A stretch of 64,000 nt of DNA from Diphasiastrum complanatum (Eukaryota; Streptophyta; Lycopodiopsida; Lycopodiales; Lycopodiaceae). Each line of letters starts with the position of its first letter. Position 1 is the stretch's first letter. The notes below the pieces were generated by a model. The model had not been told where the DNA came from. It searched no databases and saw only the letters and a list, made by a program, of their open reading frames with translations. The position numbers and the translations under genes are program-made. The stretch covers positions 29,658,340-29,722,339 of the forward strand of contig CM055111.1 of the NCBI GenBank assembly GCA_029204225.1, written 5' to 3'. Of the stretch, positions 39,196 through 50,520 are shown piece after piece.

Positions 39196-40829
39196 TAGCT
39201 TTTCTTTTAATCTTGTGATAAAATTTTGTTAATATGTACTTGCAATGTGAGTTAATGGTTGATAATCACTTTTCTTGCCAAAGGTTGGAAGTCTCATCTC
39301 ACTTGTATGAATGGGTAGGGACATTTGTGGAGACAGTGTGAAAGTGCTATAAAGTAAAGACTTCCACTTGACAATACACAAATTCCAAATAGTAGTAGTC
39401 TCTATATGTTATCTTATTGACCTTGAAATAATCCATGGTCAACTAAGGGAAATGTGATTCATTTAAGATCTCAAAATGGGCCTAAATGGCATCTTGACCA
39501 AGAGAGTATAAATGTCAACCATACATAAGTGGGGCCCCGTTCATGCCACCGTTTAGAAAAATATGTGCTTGGAATCGCTTTCACAATATTTCTGAAGGGT
39601 ATCTTAACACTACCATGTTTATGTTCGTCGGGATAGAGGGGATGCTGACTACAGTAGTAGAATGTGTATTGCTTGCAACTAGATCATCTTTAATTTTCTA
39701 CATTCTCCCTTCATTGCCTCATTACCTCACTTAGGATCATGCAAGATGTAGACTATTATCAATAGGACTATTGCTAAATTAGAATGCTTGGAATCACAAC
39801 TTTGATGAGCATATATTCAATCATGATAGAATGTACAATTAGGGCCCCATTCTCATCCAAAAGTGGAAAAGCCTTGAAGATGATAGTGAGAAGCCTTGGT
39901 GTTGCTAGGGCTCCACCTCAATCCAAGAGTGAAGAAGCCCCATGTGATGTTCGAGAGATCATGCTCGCATATCTCATGTAGTCTCCACCCTTGGACAAGG
40001 ATGAGGTCATGATATAATATGTGCTCCTTGAGCTTTCATAAGAGGAGCATATATTCAATTTAGATTGAGTAATGCATATATTCAACTAGGATTGAAGGTG
40101 GGGCCATGAAGGCCCACTCTAATCCTAAGAGTGGTAGAACCTTGGTGATGCACACAATTACTTGCATTCTTCGACATCCTCCATTCTTAAATAAGGGTGG
40201 GATCCTAATTCTAGCCTTGGTCCCAATTAAGTACGTATGGCCCATTGCTCATGAGCACCACCTTGCAGCATGACTCTTATGGCAAAAGCCGGCCCTTTGG
40301 CATTCAAGTGTGGGGAACACTTGGTGGAACCCATGTCTCCTTCACCAAGCCTCCTCCACACTTGGATGAAGAGGGGCCCATGACTGACACAACAGTCACA
40401 ATGCAAGATATGTTCATTCCATTGCTCAAGAAGGTCCTACATGTAGTTGTATTGATTTTAAACAAAGTAGAATCACTATTTAAAATTTCAAAAATATTCC
40501 TAACTTTTCTTTGGGTGGTTGGTTGCTAGTATTCAAAATGGAGGCCAACCATTGGTCATGGAACATGCTGTATAGGGACAAATAAGATGACTGGGAACCT
40601 TGCATGACATGTTGAATTTCAAGATACAACTTAAGAAAAATGGATTGATGCAAGTTGCAAAACTTTGCCTACCACTTACCACTGAAGTACAAAAGCTGGG
40701 GGGTCCTTGCTCGTCATCTCACTTGCCAAGGATAGAACATGGGTGGTCCTTACTTGCCATCTCACTTGCCAAGGATAGTGAGGACAAACAATTTGAAACC
40801 ACCCTTGATTAGATTTCAATAAGAAAATG
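39196..40829. other. No gene recognised
   Basis: Only short ORFs. A small direct duplication sits at about 40,704-40,778 (cttgccaaggata and catctcacttgcc occurring twice about 44 bp apart). Confidence 0.5.
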
Positions 40830-40914
40830 CTTCTTGGTTTCCAAGGGGAGGTTCGAACCTGGGACCAAAGAAACTTTGGATGCCAAGCTAACCAGTTAAG
40901 CCAACCCCGTTGGG
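40830..40914 (-). mobile_element. 85-bp tRNA-derived SINE with 15-bp target duplication
   Basis: The minus strand reads ggggttggcttaactggtta (with an A-box-like TGGCTTAACTGG) and, 27 bases on, cccaggttcgaacctcccc, containing a B box GGTTCGAACC. This is the split RNA polymerase III promoter of tRNA genes. It is flanked by the exact direct repeat ttcaataagaaaatg at 40815-40829 and 40915-40929. The T-arm does not pair well, so this is a retroposed tRNA-like unit rather than a working tRNA gene. Confidence 0.8.
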
Positions 40915-40929
40915 TTCAATAAGAAAATG

Positions 40930-42239
40930 ACAAAGCTTGAACTTTGAAGCAACCCTTTTGGAAAGTAAAAGAAACACGAGCAATTGTGTGGGCCTTGTTC
41001 ACCAACATCGCGGAATTTACAAACTCAAAGCATAGTCTCATAGTCATTTATCCCTACAAAATACAATTAACTAGTAAGATTCGAGCTAAGTTAGGAAAAG
41101 GTCAGAATTGTCTTCATCGAGATGATGTTGATTCTTGAATATTTTGGAAACAAGGGAGCCAAGTTTTTGAGTCTCCCAAGGCGCACCCCCAAAACCTGTC
41201 AACATGTCACATGTCATCTTGCAACCTTTCAGGTTATGTAGGCCTTTTGGCTTAAGAAATATATGTGACATACTATCCCAATAGTCAACTTCACATACCA
41301 TAAACCAAATGATGAGACTCAATAAGTGGGCATGGTATCTTAGTAGCATGGAATGATTTAAAGCTTAACCCCCTTGGTTTTAGTCATTAATCTTTGTATC
41401 TCTGCACATATTTTAACCAACTATTCAAATGGCAAGTATGCCAAAAGGCCAAAATCCAAGTGGTCCGGCTTAAAATATTTTGTGCCATATATAAGCACAA
41501 AGTTGGTTGAAAACAAAAATACACAGAAACGTTGATCCACTTCAATTAGAGCATGACATTTTTGCAATGGTTTGAATGTTGCATGACACACAACTTATGC
41601 AACTATCCTGGGATAACACATTACATCTTATAAAATGTCAAAATCTATGGGCCATAAAATTTTTAGTCGTAAGGTAAAATGTCAAGACAATTTGTTACGC
41701 TTGGGAAAAGTCTTTTTAGTAAGTTTTACATCGGATTCAATAATCGTTTAATGATGGTGAGTTAGTTAACGTCTGTTTAATTATGGCAAGGCCTAATGGA
41801 CTTGCCATAATTTTACGACCATTTTATATACTGCAAAGGTCACATTAGGCCTCGCCATAATTTTATGGCCGTTTTTCATATTGCAAAGATCAATGAAAGA
41901 ACATTCCCCAATGCACAAAAAACTGAGTAACCTAGAGTCAATAAAAAAAACAAAAAATTGGAAAGAGAATGTATGCTAAGAGAGGATCTTCAGCTACTTG
42001 TAAACTTGTGAAAAAATTTTAGGGCATTTTGAAGAATGCTTAAATGGAGTTTTGCTTGTTGAAAATAGATATCATTGAATGAATTTTACAAATGTGTAAA
42101 AATGCGTCTTTATTATAAACAAAAAGTAACAAAGTGACCTTACCCATTTATAACATGCATTTATTATAAATACGGAGATTGCATTCTTCAAACTTGCTAA
42201 ACATTAAATTCATTTTTTGCTTTTTGAGGAAGAAAAAGT
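40930..42239. other. No gene recognised
   Basis: AT-rich, with short ORFs only. The word taaaatgtcaagacaat at about 41,678 links it to 22,815, and the phrase cttgccataattttacgacc/cgccataattttatggcc is repeated around 41,805 and 41,850. Confidence 0.45.
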
Positions 42240-42480
42240 ACGTGCCCCACAAATGTAATCTATGCGCCGCCTTTTATTTTTTTCCAATTTCTTTTTACAT
42301 GCACCTTCCGAGATGCGTATGTAAAAATAAATCTATAGCAAAAAAAAAAGAAGAAAAAAAAAGTAAAAAAAAAATTCCCGGTTGTAGAAGGTCACTTCCT
42401 TCCGCCTCGGGTTACCACCCTCAACCGAAGGACCTTGGTCGAAGGCCCTTCCCCGACGGAATGGCCACGTAGGGTGACCT
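42240..42480. repeat. Dispersed copy of the hairpin/GC-island repeat
   Basis: Contains tttttacatgcaccttccga facing atgcgtatgtaaaaat, long A runs, then a GC-rich island (ccgcctcgggttaccaccct, gaccttggtcgaaggccctt). The order is as in the array at 22,980-23,815, but only one unit is present. Confidence 0.6.
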
Positions 42481-42743
42481 TCTCATGCCCATAAAAACAT
42501 TAACCAAAAGCTTTTTAGTTGAGGAGGGCTGTACTAGGGGACTTTCTCCTCCCCTATAGCTAATTGTTTTTTAAAAATTAAGTCATGGGTGGCATAATAT
42601 GGCATAGAACGGATATGTTAAGAGCCAATTGACATTTGCCACATAGGCAAGACCTATATTGCTTTAGGGCATCGGGACACCTAATACGTATTGAAGGAAT
42701 TGTGAGACAATAGGGCTAGTTAGGGTTAATGGTCCAGATTACC

Positions 42744-42792
42744 GAGAGAGAGAGAGAGAGAGAGGCAGGCGGAGAGAGAGAGAGAGAGAGAT
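42744..42792. repeat. GA microsatellite upstream of the RING gene
   Basis: Two ga runs of about 9 units each separated by gcaggcg, about 670 bases before the ATL start codon. It could be in the promoter or leader; GA-rich elements are common there in plants. Confidence 0.9.
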
Positions 42793-42884
42793 CGAGAGAT
42801 CTAAGGAGAGATTGTGGGTGAGAGATGGTGGGCGCCTGTTCTTTGCGCAGGCTGCGAGGAAGCATGCATACGCGGAGGGAGCGC

Positions 42885-42906
42885 AAAATATGTATATATG
42901 TATAGT
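42885..42906 (+). promoter_or_regulatory. Possible TATA region of the RING gene
   Basis: aaaatatgtatatatgtata is the best TATA-like stretch upstream of the ATL gene. If used, the leader would be about 530 bases long. No other core-promoter support is visible. Confidence 0.3.
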
Positions 42907-43128
42907 ATTTTAAGCAGAATAATGGAGTAAGAGCGGACTTGCAGTCCTAGGTAGTGTGTGACAGACAAGAAAAAGGGGGATCCTGTGAGGATATGCTGCT
43001 GTATAGCGAAAGCGCGTGAACTTTCATTGCTCAGCTCACATCAGAAGAAGCAGTGGAGTTAGATTGATGTTAGATTTGCCTTCTGAACTGATGCTCCCTC
43101 TTGTGGTGCTTTACTAGAAAGTTGTACT

Positions 43129-43310
43129 GTGGATTGAGGAAGACTGTTGTATCACAAAAGTGATGCACACAGTGGATTGAGGAAGATTATTGAACAAAAG
43201 AGTGTGATGCATACAGGGGATATTGAACAAAAACAATTGATTCATACAGGGGATTGAGGAAGATTATTGAGCAAAAGAAAGTGATGCATACAGTGGATTG
43301 AGGAAGAACA
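43129..43310 (+). repeat. About 43-bp tandem repeats in the leader of the RING gene
   Basis: The phrase gtggattgaggaag followed by attattgaacaaaag and gtgatgcataca recurs at 43129, 43172, about 43,215 (partial), 43249 (ggggattgaggaag) and 43293. It ends 150 bases before the start codon, most likely inside the 5' UTR. Confidence 0.85.
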
Positions 43311-43462
43311 GTAGCATACTGAGGAGCGAAATACAGAGAGACAAAAACAGGCGGTGAAGTTTATTCATCCACTGAGGAAGAAAGATAGAGAGTCGGAGGT
43401 GAAATCACAGTTGAACGGGACAGTCAGACTGTAGAAACGGCCTTGAACTTGTCAATAGGGAG

Positions 43463-44023
43463 ATGAGCAGTAACATTACAACAGATTTTGCCTCGCAGGC
43501 ACTCAGCAGAGTGGGGCTTGGCTATGGGATCGCAATTGCAGTTGGCATTCTGGTTTTGGTATCTACCATCATGCTGGCATCTTATGTTTGTGTACGCTTT
43601 CATGGCAGATCACAATCGATGGTGGCAGATCAAGGTCTTCCTGGAGCAGTCATGGGAGCTCATCTGCGTCCCAGTAACGCAGAAGAGTGGGTGATCGGTG
43701 GCCTTGATCAGGAAACGCTGGAAACCTATCCCAAGATTCTTTACAGTCCTCAGCGTCCGTTGCCACACGCAGACGCCACCTCGTGCTCGATTTGTCTCTC
43801 AGATTACAAAGATGGAGAATTGTTGAAGATGCTACCCGACTGCCGCCATGTTTTCCATGCTCAGTGCATCGATTCTTGGCTACGGCTGCACGCTACCTGC
43901 CCTATGTGCCGGACTTCCCCCTTACCCACGCCTCCAGCAACGCCTATATCTACACCGCTTTCTGAATTGATCCCGCTTGCAAGGAATCCTCTGCAAAGCC
44001 ACTCGTCTCAGCCTCGTCGTTGA
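43463..44023 (+). CDS. ATL67: ATL-family RING-H2 E3 ubiquitin ligase (ATL67-like)
   Basis: Intronless 186-aa ORF, typical for ATLs. Residues about 19-46 (YGIAIAVGILVLVSTIMLAS) form one transmembrane segment. Next come the ATL signature GLD motif (GGLDQETLETYPKILYS, about 79-95) and a complete RING-H2 finger at about 108-148, CSICLSDY then LPDCRHVFHAQCIDSWLRLH and CPMCR. All eight zinc ligands and the E2-contact Ile and Trp are present. The tail SPLPTPPATPISTPLSELIP matches ATL67-type proteins. It should act as a membrane-anchored E3 ligase. A candidate poly(A) signal aataaa is at 44546-44551. No frame damage. Confidence 0.92.
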   Translation: MSSNITTDFASQALSRVGLGYGIAIAVGILVLVSTIMLASYVCVRFHGRSQSMVADQGLPGAVMGAHLRPSNAEEWVIGGLDQETLETYPKILYSPQRPLPHADATSCSICLSDYKDGELLKMLPDCRHVFHAQCIDSWLRLHATCPMCRTSPLPTPPATPISTPLSELIPLARNPLQSHSSQPRR

Positions 44024-44545
44024 ACAACCTCGATGTAAGCTCGTTCTTTGACAATTAAGTTCATGAATGCGAAAGATGCTAGTCACATATAGGGCATCCT
44101 GCGATGGATCTTCGTTTCTGTCAGATTCAACTTCTGTACTAGAGCAAGCTTCATAAATCCGCAGCAGCAAGCTTGAATCTGGACTCGCTCTGAGATTTTA
44201 CCTCTGACTGTATCTTCGAATATCACTACGCAGACGCCTTTTGTGAAACTAGCATTTCCTTAAGAAACTCTGAAGTGTCTTGCATATGCACTTACGCAAA
44301 ATAGCAGGTGCTAAGGTGCAACTTTCAGCTCTTCGGACCATCTGTAGAACACTAAACGCCTGTTCTTGCAAGGTAACAGGCAATGTAACAGTAGCTGTAC
44401 TTTATCATTCAAAGAATGTCTGTGCTTTGCTTCATTGGCATCTACAATTGTACGATGACTCCTTCACGATCCTTTGTCAATTGCAAGCTTTGAATTTGAC
44501 TATTTCATGCCACTGTAAACATCAAGAATTCTTAAACTAGTTATT

Positions 44546-44551
44546 AATAAA
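44546..44551 (+). terminator. Candidate polyadenylation signal of the RING gene
   Basis: aataaa about 520 bases after the ATL stop codon. It is the only perfect match in the immediate 3' flank. Confidence 0.35.
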
Positions 44552-45134
44552 CCGTTTCGTTATTTAGTTTCCTCTGGAATCTGGATCCGGCATGTTTTTG
44601 TGCCAAGAACTCACTGATTTGCACTCCACCGGATGGCCTTGATCCTTATGGCCCTTTTTCTTTGATGCTGAGAAGTTTTCTTCAGGAGGGATGCTTCCTG
44701 TTAGGGTTATATAAAAGTGTTAACTCTTCAAATCACTTTTTTCAGCAGGCAAAACATGTAATCTGAAGTTTTTCAGGCATGGACCCTGAGGATCATCAAT
44801 CCCACAGTGAATTATTGAAAGAGCTGAATTCAGAGGCTGATTCCCAATTCGACAATTAACTTCTATGAATTTCATCATTTATTAGGGCCATGTAACATGC
44901 CTTTTGGTTTATGTCAACAGCAGAGATGGGGAATCAAACACATGATCTCATGCTTGAAAGTCAATGGCCATATCATGCCATTCCACTTGCCCTAGTACCC
45001 CTTGACAAGGGCATGTAATATGAAGTAGGCCATTAATAACAAAGACTTGAAAACCTTTGGCTGAGTATTCTTTGTTCAATTTTTGGGGACTTGATGGTGC
45101 ATAAGTTGGTCAGGAGCGTTACAGTTTCTGTGAC
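44552..45134. other. No gene recognised
   Basis: AT-rich intergenic sequence between the RING gene and a gypsy RT fragment. Confidence 0.5.
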
Positions 45135-45378
45135 GGTTTTTTTGGTTATAATCAGGTTGGAGTGCGGAAGGAGGATCGTTCAAACACTACATTCACTACG
45201 GATTGGGGCACTTACGCCTACAACAAAATGCCCTTTGTTCTTTGTAACGCTCCGGTGACTTTTCAGCGAATCATGATGTTAATTTTCGCTGCCTTCCTAA
45301 AAACTTTTCTCGAAATATTTATTGATGATTTCTGTGTATATAGTGATATAAAGACACATCTACAAAAGCTGAAACTAA
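45135..45378 (+). pseudogene. Ty3/gypsy reverse transcriptase fragment
   Basis: FFGYNQVGVRKED, FTTDWGTYAYNKMPF and LCNAPVTFQRIM, then FLEIFIDDFCVYSD. This is the central RT core with the catalytic FIDD box, clean over about 75 residues, then cut by an AT microsatellite. No other part of this element is adjacent. Confidence 0.85.
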
Positions 45379-45454
45379 CATACATATATCATATGCATAC
45401 ATATGCATATGTACGTATAGATACATATGCATATGTACATATACATACATATGC

Positions 45455-45494
<40 letters not shown>

Positions 45495-45515
45495 GTATAT
45501 ATGTATATATACTGT
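45379..45515. repeat. Complex AT-rich microsatellite
   Basis: catatatgcatatgtacgta-type words give way to an uninterrupted at run and a gtatat run. The palindromic atgcat/atatat composition predicts cruciform-forming DNA. It abuts the gypsy RT fragment. Confidence 0.9.
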
Positions 45516-45839
45516 AACAATAGGCCTTTTATTTTGCAAAAAAATTGCAGTATTGTAAGCTTTCGACCAATAAAAATTTGCTAGATTCATTTTTCATCAT
45601 TGATTGTGCTCTTTCCACAATGGTGTGACTCTTCCTCTCAGCTACATTCATTAGTATGCAACATGTGTGCTTGTGTAAACTGCTTTTATTCCATGATCCT
45701 TGCAAAAATCTCAAATTCACTTGATTTATACTTGCCCTATTAGTTTTAGCGCCTTAATACATATTTCCATGTGGTTTTTTGCCAAGGCCTTGAAATTCTT
45801 GAAGCAGGCCAATGCATCCGATTTATTTTAAAAGGATTT

Positions 45840-47211
45840 ATTCATAGTGATTTGTGTGGCCCTATGACACCCTCTTTGGGTTCTACACTACAGTTTATCA
45901 TATTGATGATTATTCCAGATTTACTAGAATAATGTTCATGAAGAAAAAGTCTAAGCACTCAGTTGTTTCAACAAATTTAAACAGTTTGTTGAGAAACAAA
46001 TTGGATGGAAGATCAAAATTCTATGTATCGATTGGGGGGGGGGGGGGGAGAATATATGTCAGACAAAATGTCGGACTCTCTCTCTTCGTGCGATATATGC
46101 ATCATCAGTTCACCACCATCTACACCCATAGCAAAATGGTGCAGCTAAAAGGAAGAATTGAACATTATTGGATGTAGCACGAATAATGCTTTCAAACGCT
46201 CAACTACCTAAGAAATTTTGGGCAAAAGCTATCTCTACTACGTGCTATCTATAGAATTATTTGAGCACTAAAGTTGTCAACTCAAAGACTCCTTTTGAAG
46301 TTGATTATGGGTACAAGCCGAGTCTGAAGCATCTTCGAGTGTTCGAATCTCTCAGCTACGTACAAATTCCTTCTGATTTAAGAAAGAATATCCTATCAGG
46401 TATAAAAGTATCTTCATCGAATATTTGACTTCTCACAAGGCCTACAAAATCTACGATATATATTCATGATGAATCTCAGTCAGTCGAAATGTAGTCTTCT
46501 TGGAAGACAAGTTCTATGATTTCAAGAAGAAGCAAGCAATGGAGGATTTTGTTCCAACAACTCCATTCACTATCAATAGGCCTTGAACTACAAATGTTGT
46601 TACATCCATCGACGATTTTTCAGTCACACAACAAGGAGAACAACCTACCCGGGAAACAATGATTGTTCGAAGATATGCCCGAATCAGACAAGAGCCTAAT
46701 CGATTTGTCCCTGAAGCATTCATGATTTTGAATGAACCTTCCACAATTGCAAAAGCCTTGTCGAACTCGAATGTAGACAACTAGCATATGGCCATGAATG
46801 TTGAGTACAATTCTTTATTGAAGAACAAGAATTGGAGTGTTGTTGACCTTCTTGCGAATGCGAAAATCATCGAGGTTATGAACAAACATATGGAATAGTC
46901 CACTTGTAAGGCATCAATCTATCCGAATTATACTGGCTTTCATAGCTGTAGAAGACATGGACATTCACGGGATGGATGTCCAAACAACATTCCTCAATAG
47001 ATATGTACAAGAAGACATTAATATCTATCAACCAGAAGGTTACATCCTTCAAGCTTAAGAGCACAAAGTCTGTAAATTGTAGAAGGCCCTCTACATATTA
47101 TAGCAAGCTCCAAGAGCATGGTATGAAAGAATAAATCTCTTCTGGTTGCAGCATCAACTTACTTCTAGTTCTACAGATTTGAATGTGTATCTATTGTACA
47201 GAGGCTCAAGT
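45840..47211 (+). mobile_element. Copia element C, left part (integrase to RT)
   Basis: Heavily mutated Copia polyprotein. Integrase core pieces YHIDDYSRFTRIMFMKKKSK and GYKPSLKHLRVF-like, then an RT start (HMAMNVEYNSLLKNKNWSVV) and QAPRAWYERINLF, ending LYRGSS at 47,211. A run of about 15 G at 46,034-46,048 and many stops mark decay. The frame resumes after 51,023 (YVND...), showing that element B inserted here. Confidence 0.8.
47207..47211. repeat. Target-site duplication of Copia B (left)
   Basis: caagt at 47207-47211 against caagc at 51024-51028, four of five bases matching. The two flanks join into a continuous Copia C RT reading. Confidence 0.65.
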
Positions 47212-47868
47212 TGTGAAAGTACAGTACTAAAGGACCATAAATGGATCTTTGAATGATCCACAAGGTTGATTGTGTGCTTGATTAACAATCTATCAGATAC
47301 TAGTCAACAAAACATGATCTAGTTTAGCAATTTGATTGATAACAAGTAGTGACAATCAAAGCTTGATTCCGAGTTCACATGTGTGAATAGCAGGCTCCTG
47401 TACGACATAAAGATAGTATTTTATGTGTGCCAAAATCTTCATACATAGAGAGAAAATCTTAGTCCTCTCTGAGAGCTCCAAAACGTTTCTATCTTCTCAC
47501 TATGGAGAAAGGAAATACATAGTAAAACAAAATTACTTTGCTAAGTTGGGTGAAAATCCAGCATATAATATAATAGGGAAGTAGACTCAACTTTCTTGCC
47601 TTAAAATGAAACCCTAGCCTAGATCCAAGAGTCATACTTGGTAGGTGCATGGTTGATAGAAATCTCATCATAAATCAAGGTCTAGATCCTACAAAGTAGG
47701 AATCACTACCAAATGGACACAACCACTCCTCTTGACTCGTGCTAACCTACATTAGGTGTAGATTGCCATGTGGTACTTTGGCCATACAAGTGTCAAACAA
47801 AAAATATAGGCAAAATGTACAATATTCTACAATATGGCTAGATTTGCCAACATAGGCAATTTTTCACA
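47212..47868 (-). repeat. 3' LTR of Copia B (657 bp)
   Basis: Bounded by tgtgaaag on the left and ttttcaca on the right (plus-strand view). The same sequence recurs at 50,520-51,023 (5' portion, direct orientation) and 48,395-48,550 (3' portion, inverted). Confidence 0.9.
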
Positions 47869-47989
47869 CTCCTTCGGTAAAGATTTAATAAACAAATCAG
47901 CCAAGCAACTAAAGATGCCTTTGATGGAGGTTGCATCATCCTTCTTCCTTATATCCAAGGATTGGTGTACATAGCAAGTGGATCCAAAA

Positions 47990-48380
47990 ACTTTGAGATC
48001 GTTGAGATTGGGCTTCTCTCCAAAAATAGAGCTTCAAATTGTGTGATTCCTCCAATGGCTTGGTTAGGCAATCTATTGCACAAGTTATTGCCTCACCCCA
48101 TAATGGTTAGACAGGCATCTAGCCTTAAGGCCTTAGCACACTCACAGAGAGATCTATTTCTCCTCTCACTCACTCCATTCTATTGAGGGCTGTATGGACA
48201 TGACAACTCCCTCTTTATGTCAATCAACTTATTGGAGATATATTCACCTTTATTATCACTTCTTAGTACTTTAATCTTGGTACTAAGTTGATTTTCTACC
48301 AAAGTCTTGAACTTTACAAAAGAATCATACACCATAGATTTGCTAGACAAGAGGTACATCCAACAATATCTAGAATAGTC
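47990..48380 (-). pseudogene. Copia B integrase fragment
   Basis: Minus strand gives DYSRYCWMYLLSSKS, then VKFKTLVENQLSTKIKVLRS, DNKGEYISNKL, and PYSPQ-stop-NGVSERRNRSL. These contain integrase DDE-region landmarks, with stops in the C-terminal part. Confidence 0.85.
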
Positions 48381-48388
48381 TCGAGATC

Positions 48389-48550
48389 AAGCTTTTGATC
48401 AAAGCTTTGATTGTCACTACTTGTTATCTATCAAATTGTTACTAGATCTTGTTTTGTTGACTAGTATATAATAGATTGTTAATCAATCACATGTGTCGAC
48501 CTTGTGGATCATTCAAAGATCCATTTATGGTCCTCAAGTATTGTACTTTC
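48389..48550 (+). repeat. Inverted 3' end of Copia B LTR
   Basis: Reverse complement of 47,214-47,370 with minor differences; it ends ..actttca just before a PBS. The left border is the near-palindrome aagcttttgatcaaagctt (48389-48407), which marks the inversion breakpoint. Confidence 0.85.
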
Positions 48551-48554
48551 AATT

Positions 48555-48567
48555 GGTATCAGAGCCA
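48555..48567 (+). promoter_or_regulatory. Copia B primer-binding site (inverted segment)
   Basis: tggtatcagagcc, complementary to the initiator-Met tRNA 3' end, directly after the LTR end and on the plus strand because it lies in the flipped segment. Confidence 0.9.
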
Positions 48568-48965
48568 AGTACAAGGCTATTGATCATTGTTCAAGTCTAA
48601 TCCAGTTTTAGCAGATTTTTGGTGCAAAAAGCTAGTATTCGAAGGGTGAGCTGGTATCCAGGATTTGGTGAGGGGATTTGATCCAAAACTTCTTGAGGAT
48701 CAAAATCCATACTATTCACATGTGTGGGCATCTCTGAACCAGCATTCAAACCCCTATATTCATTGGATCATTAAAATCTCATTTGGAGTCAGTTTGATGT
48801 AATTTTTAGTGCTAATCCTAGAATAAGCTATCGAGATCACTTGCCATTAATTAGTTTTGGATTTGTTTCATGAGAACTCATTAATCTAGGTTGAATTCAA
48901 GCCCTCTTAAAGTGAGTTTCAAGTCAAACCAATCTATTTCTTGTGTGTAGAATCTCACTAGTAAG

Positions 48966-50520
48966 ATGGGATCTGTTGGAGCATACCTTCTAGAAGCTAG
49001 TGAGAGCTTAAATTCTACTAATTATGCTATTTGGAAGGTTAGGATGGAGTCACTCATGGTGCACCAAGACCTTTATGAGTTCTTGATTGAGGATGAAGAT
49101 GAACCTTTAGGTGCATAGGAGTTAGCTAAATACAAGAGGAGATCTAGGCTTGCAATAAATGTAAGCAATGATTTGTTGAGAGAAGTATCGGCTTGTACTA
49201 GTGCTAAAGAGGCTTGGGAATCTTTAAAGTCAATCTATGAATCTAGTAACACTTCAAGAGTTCTTATGCTTAGAATTCAGATTTTGCAAAGCATGAAAAC
49301 AAGTGAGGAGAGTGCAAAAGATTATGTGCTCAGAATCAAATCTCTAAATAGGGAGTTGGCTTCCTTTGGAGAGAAGATTCAGGATGGAGACTTGTACAAA
49401 TTGTTCTCAATGGTCTAGGAAGTAGGTTTACAAATTTGGTCCAAAGCTTTGCAATCCAAGACACTTTGCCCACTATAGAAAAGCTTCATAGTGTATTAGT
49501 GGCTGAAGAGTGTAGGATGATGCACACCAATGCAAGAATGAATTTTGTCTCTACAGGATGGTGATGAGAAAGCCAATTTATCGTTCAAAGGCAAGAAGAA
49601 GACCAATGGCAAGAAGAAGCACTTTAAGGAGACCAAGGAAGATGATGATGCTTCAAGCTCAAAGGGCAGATCAAGGACAAGTCCAAGTTCAAATGTTTTT
49701 TCTGTGGAAAGAAAGGACATTTTGCATCATAATGTCTCAAGAAGAAAAAGGCACAAGAGAGCAAACAAAGCAACATTGCACGTCAGAAGGAGGAGGAGGA
49801 TGAAGAAGAGTCATCCTTGATGGTTTCCAACAAACCTCCATCATCCAAGAGCAACACCAATGATTCTTGGTGGATTGATAGCGGGGCTAGCTCCCACATG
49901 ACATATCAAAAAGACATTTTCTCCACTTTACTTTCTTACAATGATGTACATAGATCAATCTATACTGCAAGTAGTCAAGAATGTAAGATATTTGGAATAG
50001 GAACCATTCCATTGTATGTTGGATCATCCAAAAGGATGAATTTTGAGAATGTTCTTTATGCTCCTAAGTTAACCAAGAATCTGCTTAGTGATGGCCAATT
50101 AATGGATAATGACCTTGATGTACAATTTAAGCATGGAGTTTGTTCCATCCTTAGAAATGATGAATGTATAGCTAATGGCTTTAATCAAGGTAGATTGTTT
50201 AAGCTTGATGCTAATATTGTAGTGGAGAGTGTAAATTTGGCAAAGATGGAGATCTCAAAAGTTGAGTTATGGCACAAAAGGTTGGGCCACCCCAACTTCA
50301 AAGCCATGGAAACTATGTGTGCAAAGGAGCTTGCACTCGGCCTCCCTAAGCATTTGTCAAAGTGTGGGAAGATATGTAAAGCATGTAGCCTCTCAAGGGC
50401 TCACAAACTACCCTTCTCAAGATCTACATCTAGATCAAGCACTCATCTTGAACTCATCCATTCGGATGTTCATAGCTTTTCACATGGGTCTAATGGTGGT
50501 GCCAAATATTATGTAATCTT
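48966..50520 (+). pseudogene. Copia B gag-protease-preintegrase (inverted segment)
   Basis: ATG at 48966; gag UBN2 region (ACTSAKEAWESLKSIYESS, DYVLRIKSLNRELASFG). The zinc knuckle KCFFCGKKGHFAS then hits a stop before its last Cys. Protease follows with WWIDSGASSHMT, GAG-pre-integrase LWHKRLGHPNFKAM and zinc residues CGKICKAC, then HLELIHSDVHSF, ending KYYVIL at 50,520. An in-frame TAG near 49,118 and frame changes near 49,418-49,545 show inactivity. Confidence 0.88.

Noticed and set aside
40830-40914. Functional tRNA gene
   Set aside because: A and B boxes are present but the T-arm and acceptor stem pair poorly, and perfect target duplications flank the unit, indicating retroposition.
45375-45590. 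Minus-strand ORF of repeating Ile/Tyr/Met/Cys
   Set aside because: Simple translation of the AT microsatellite.
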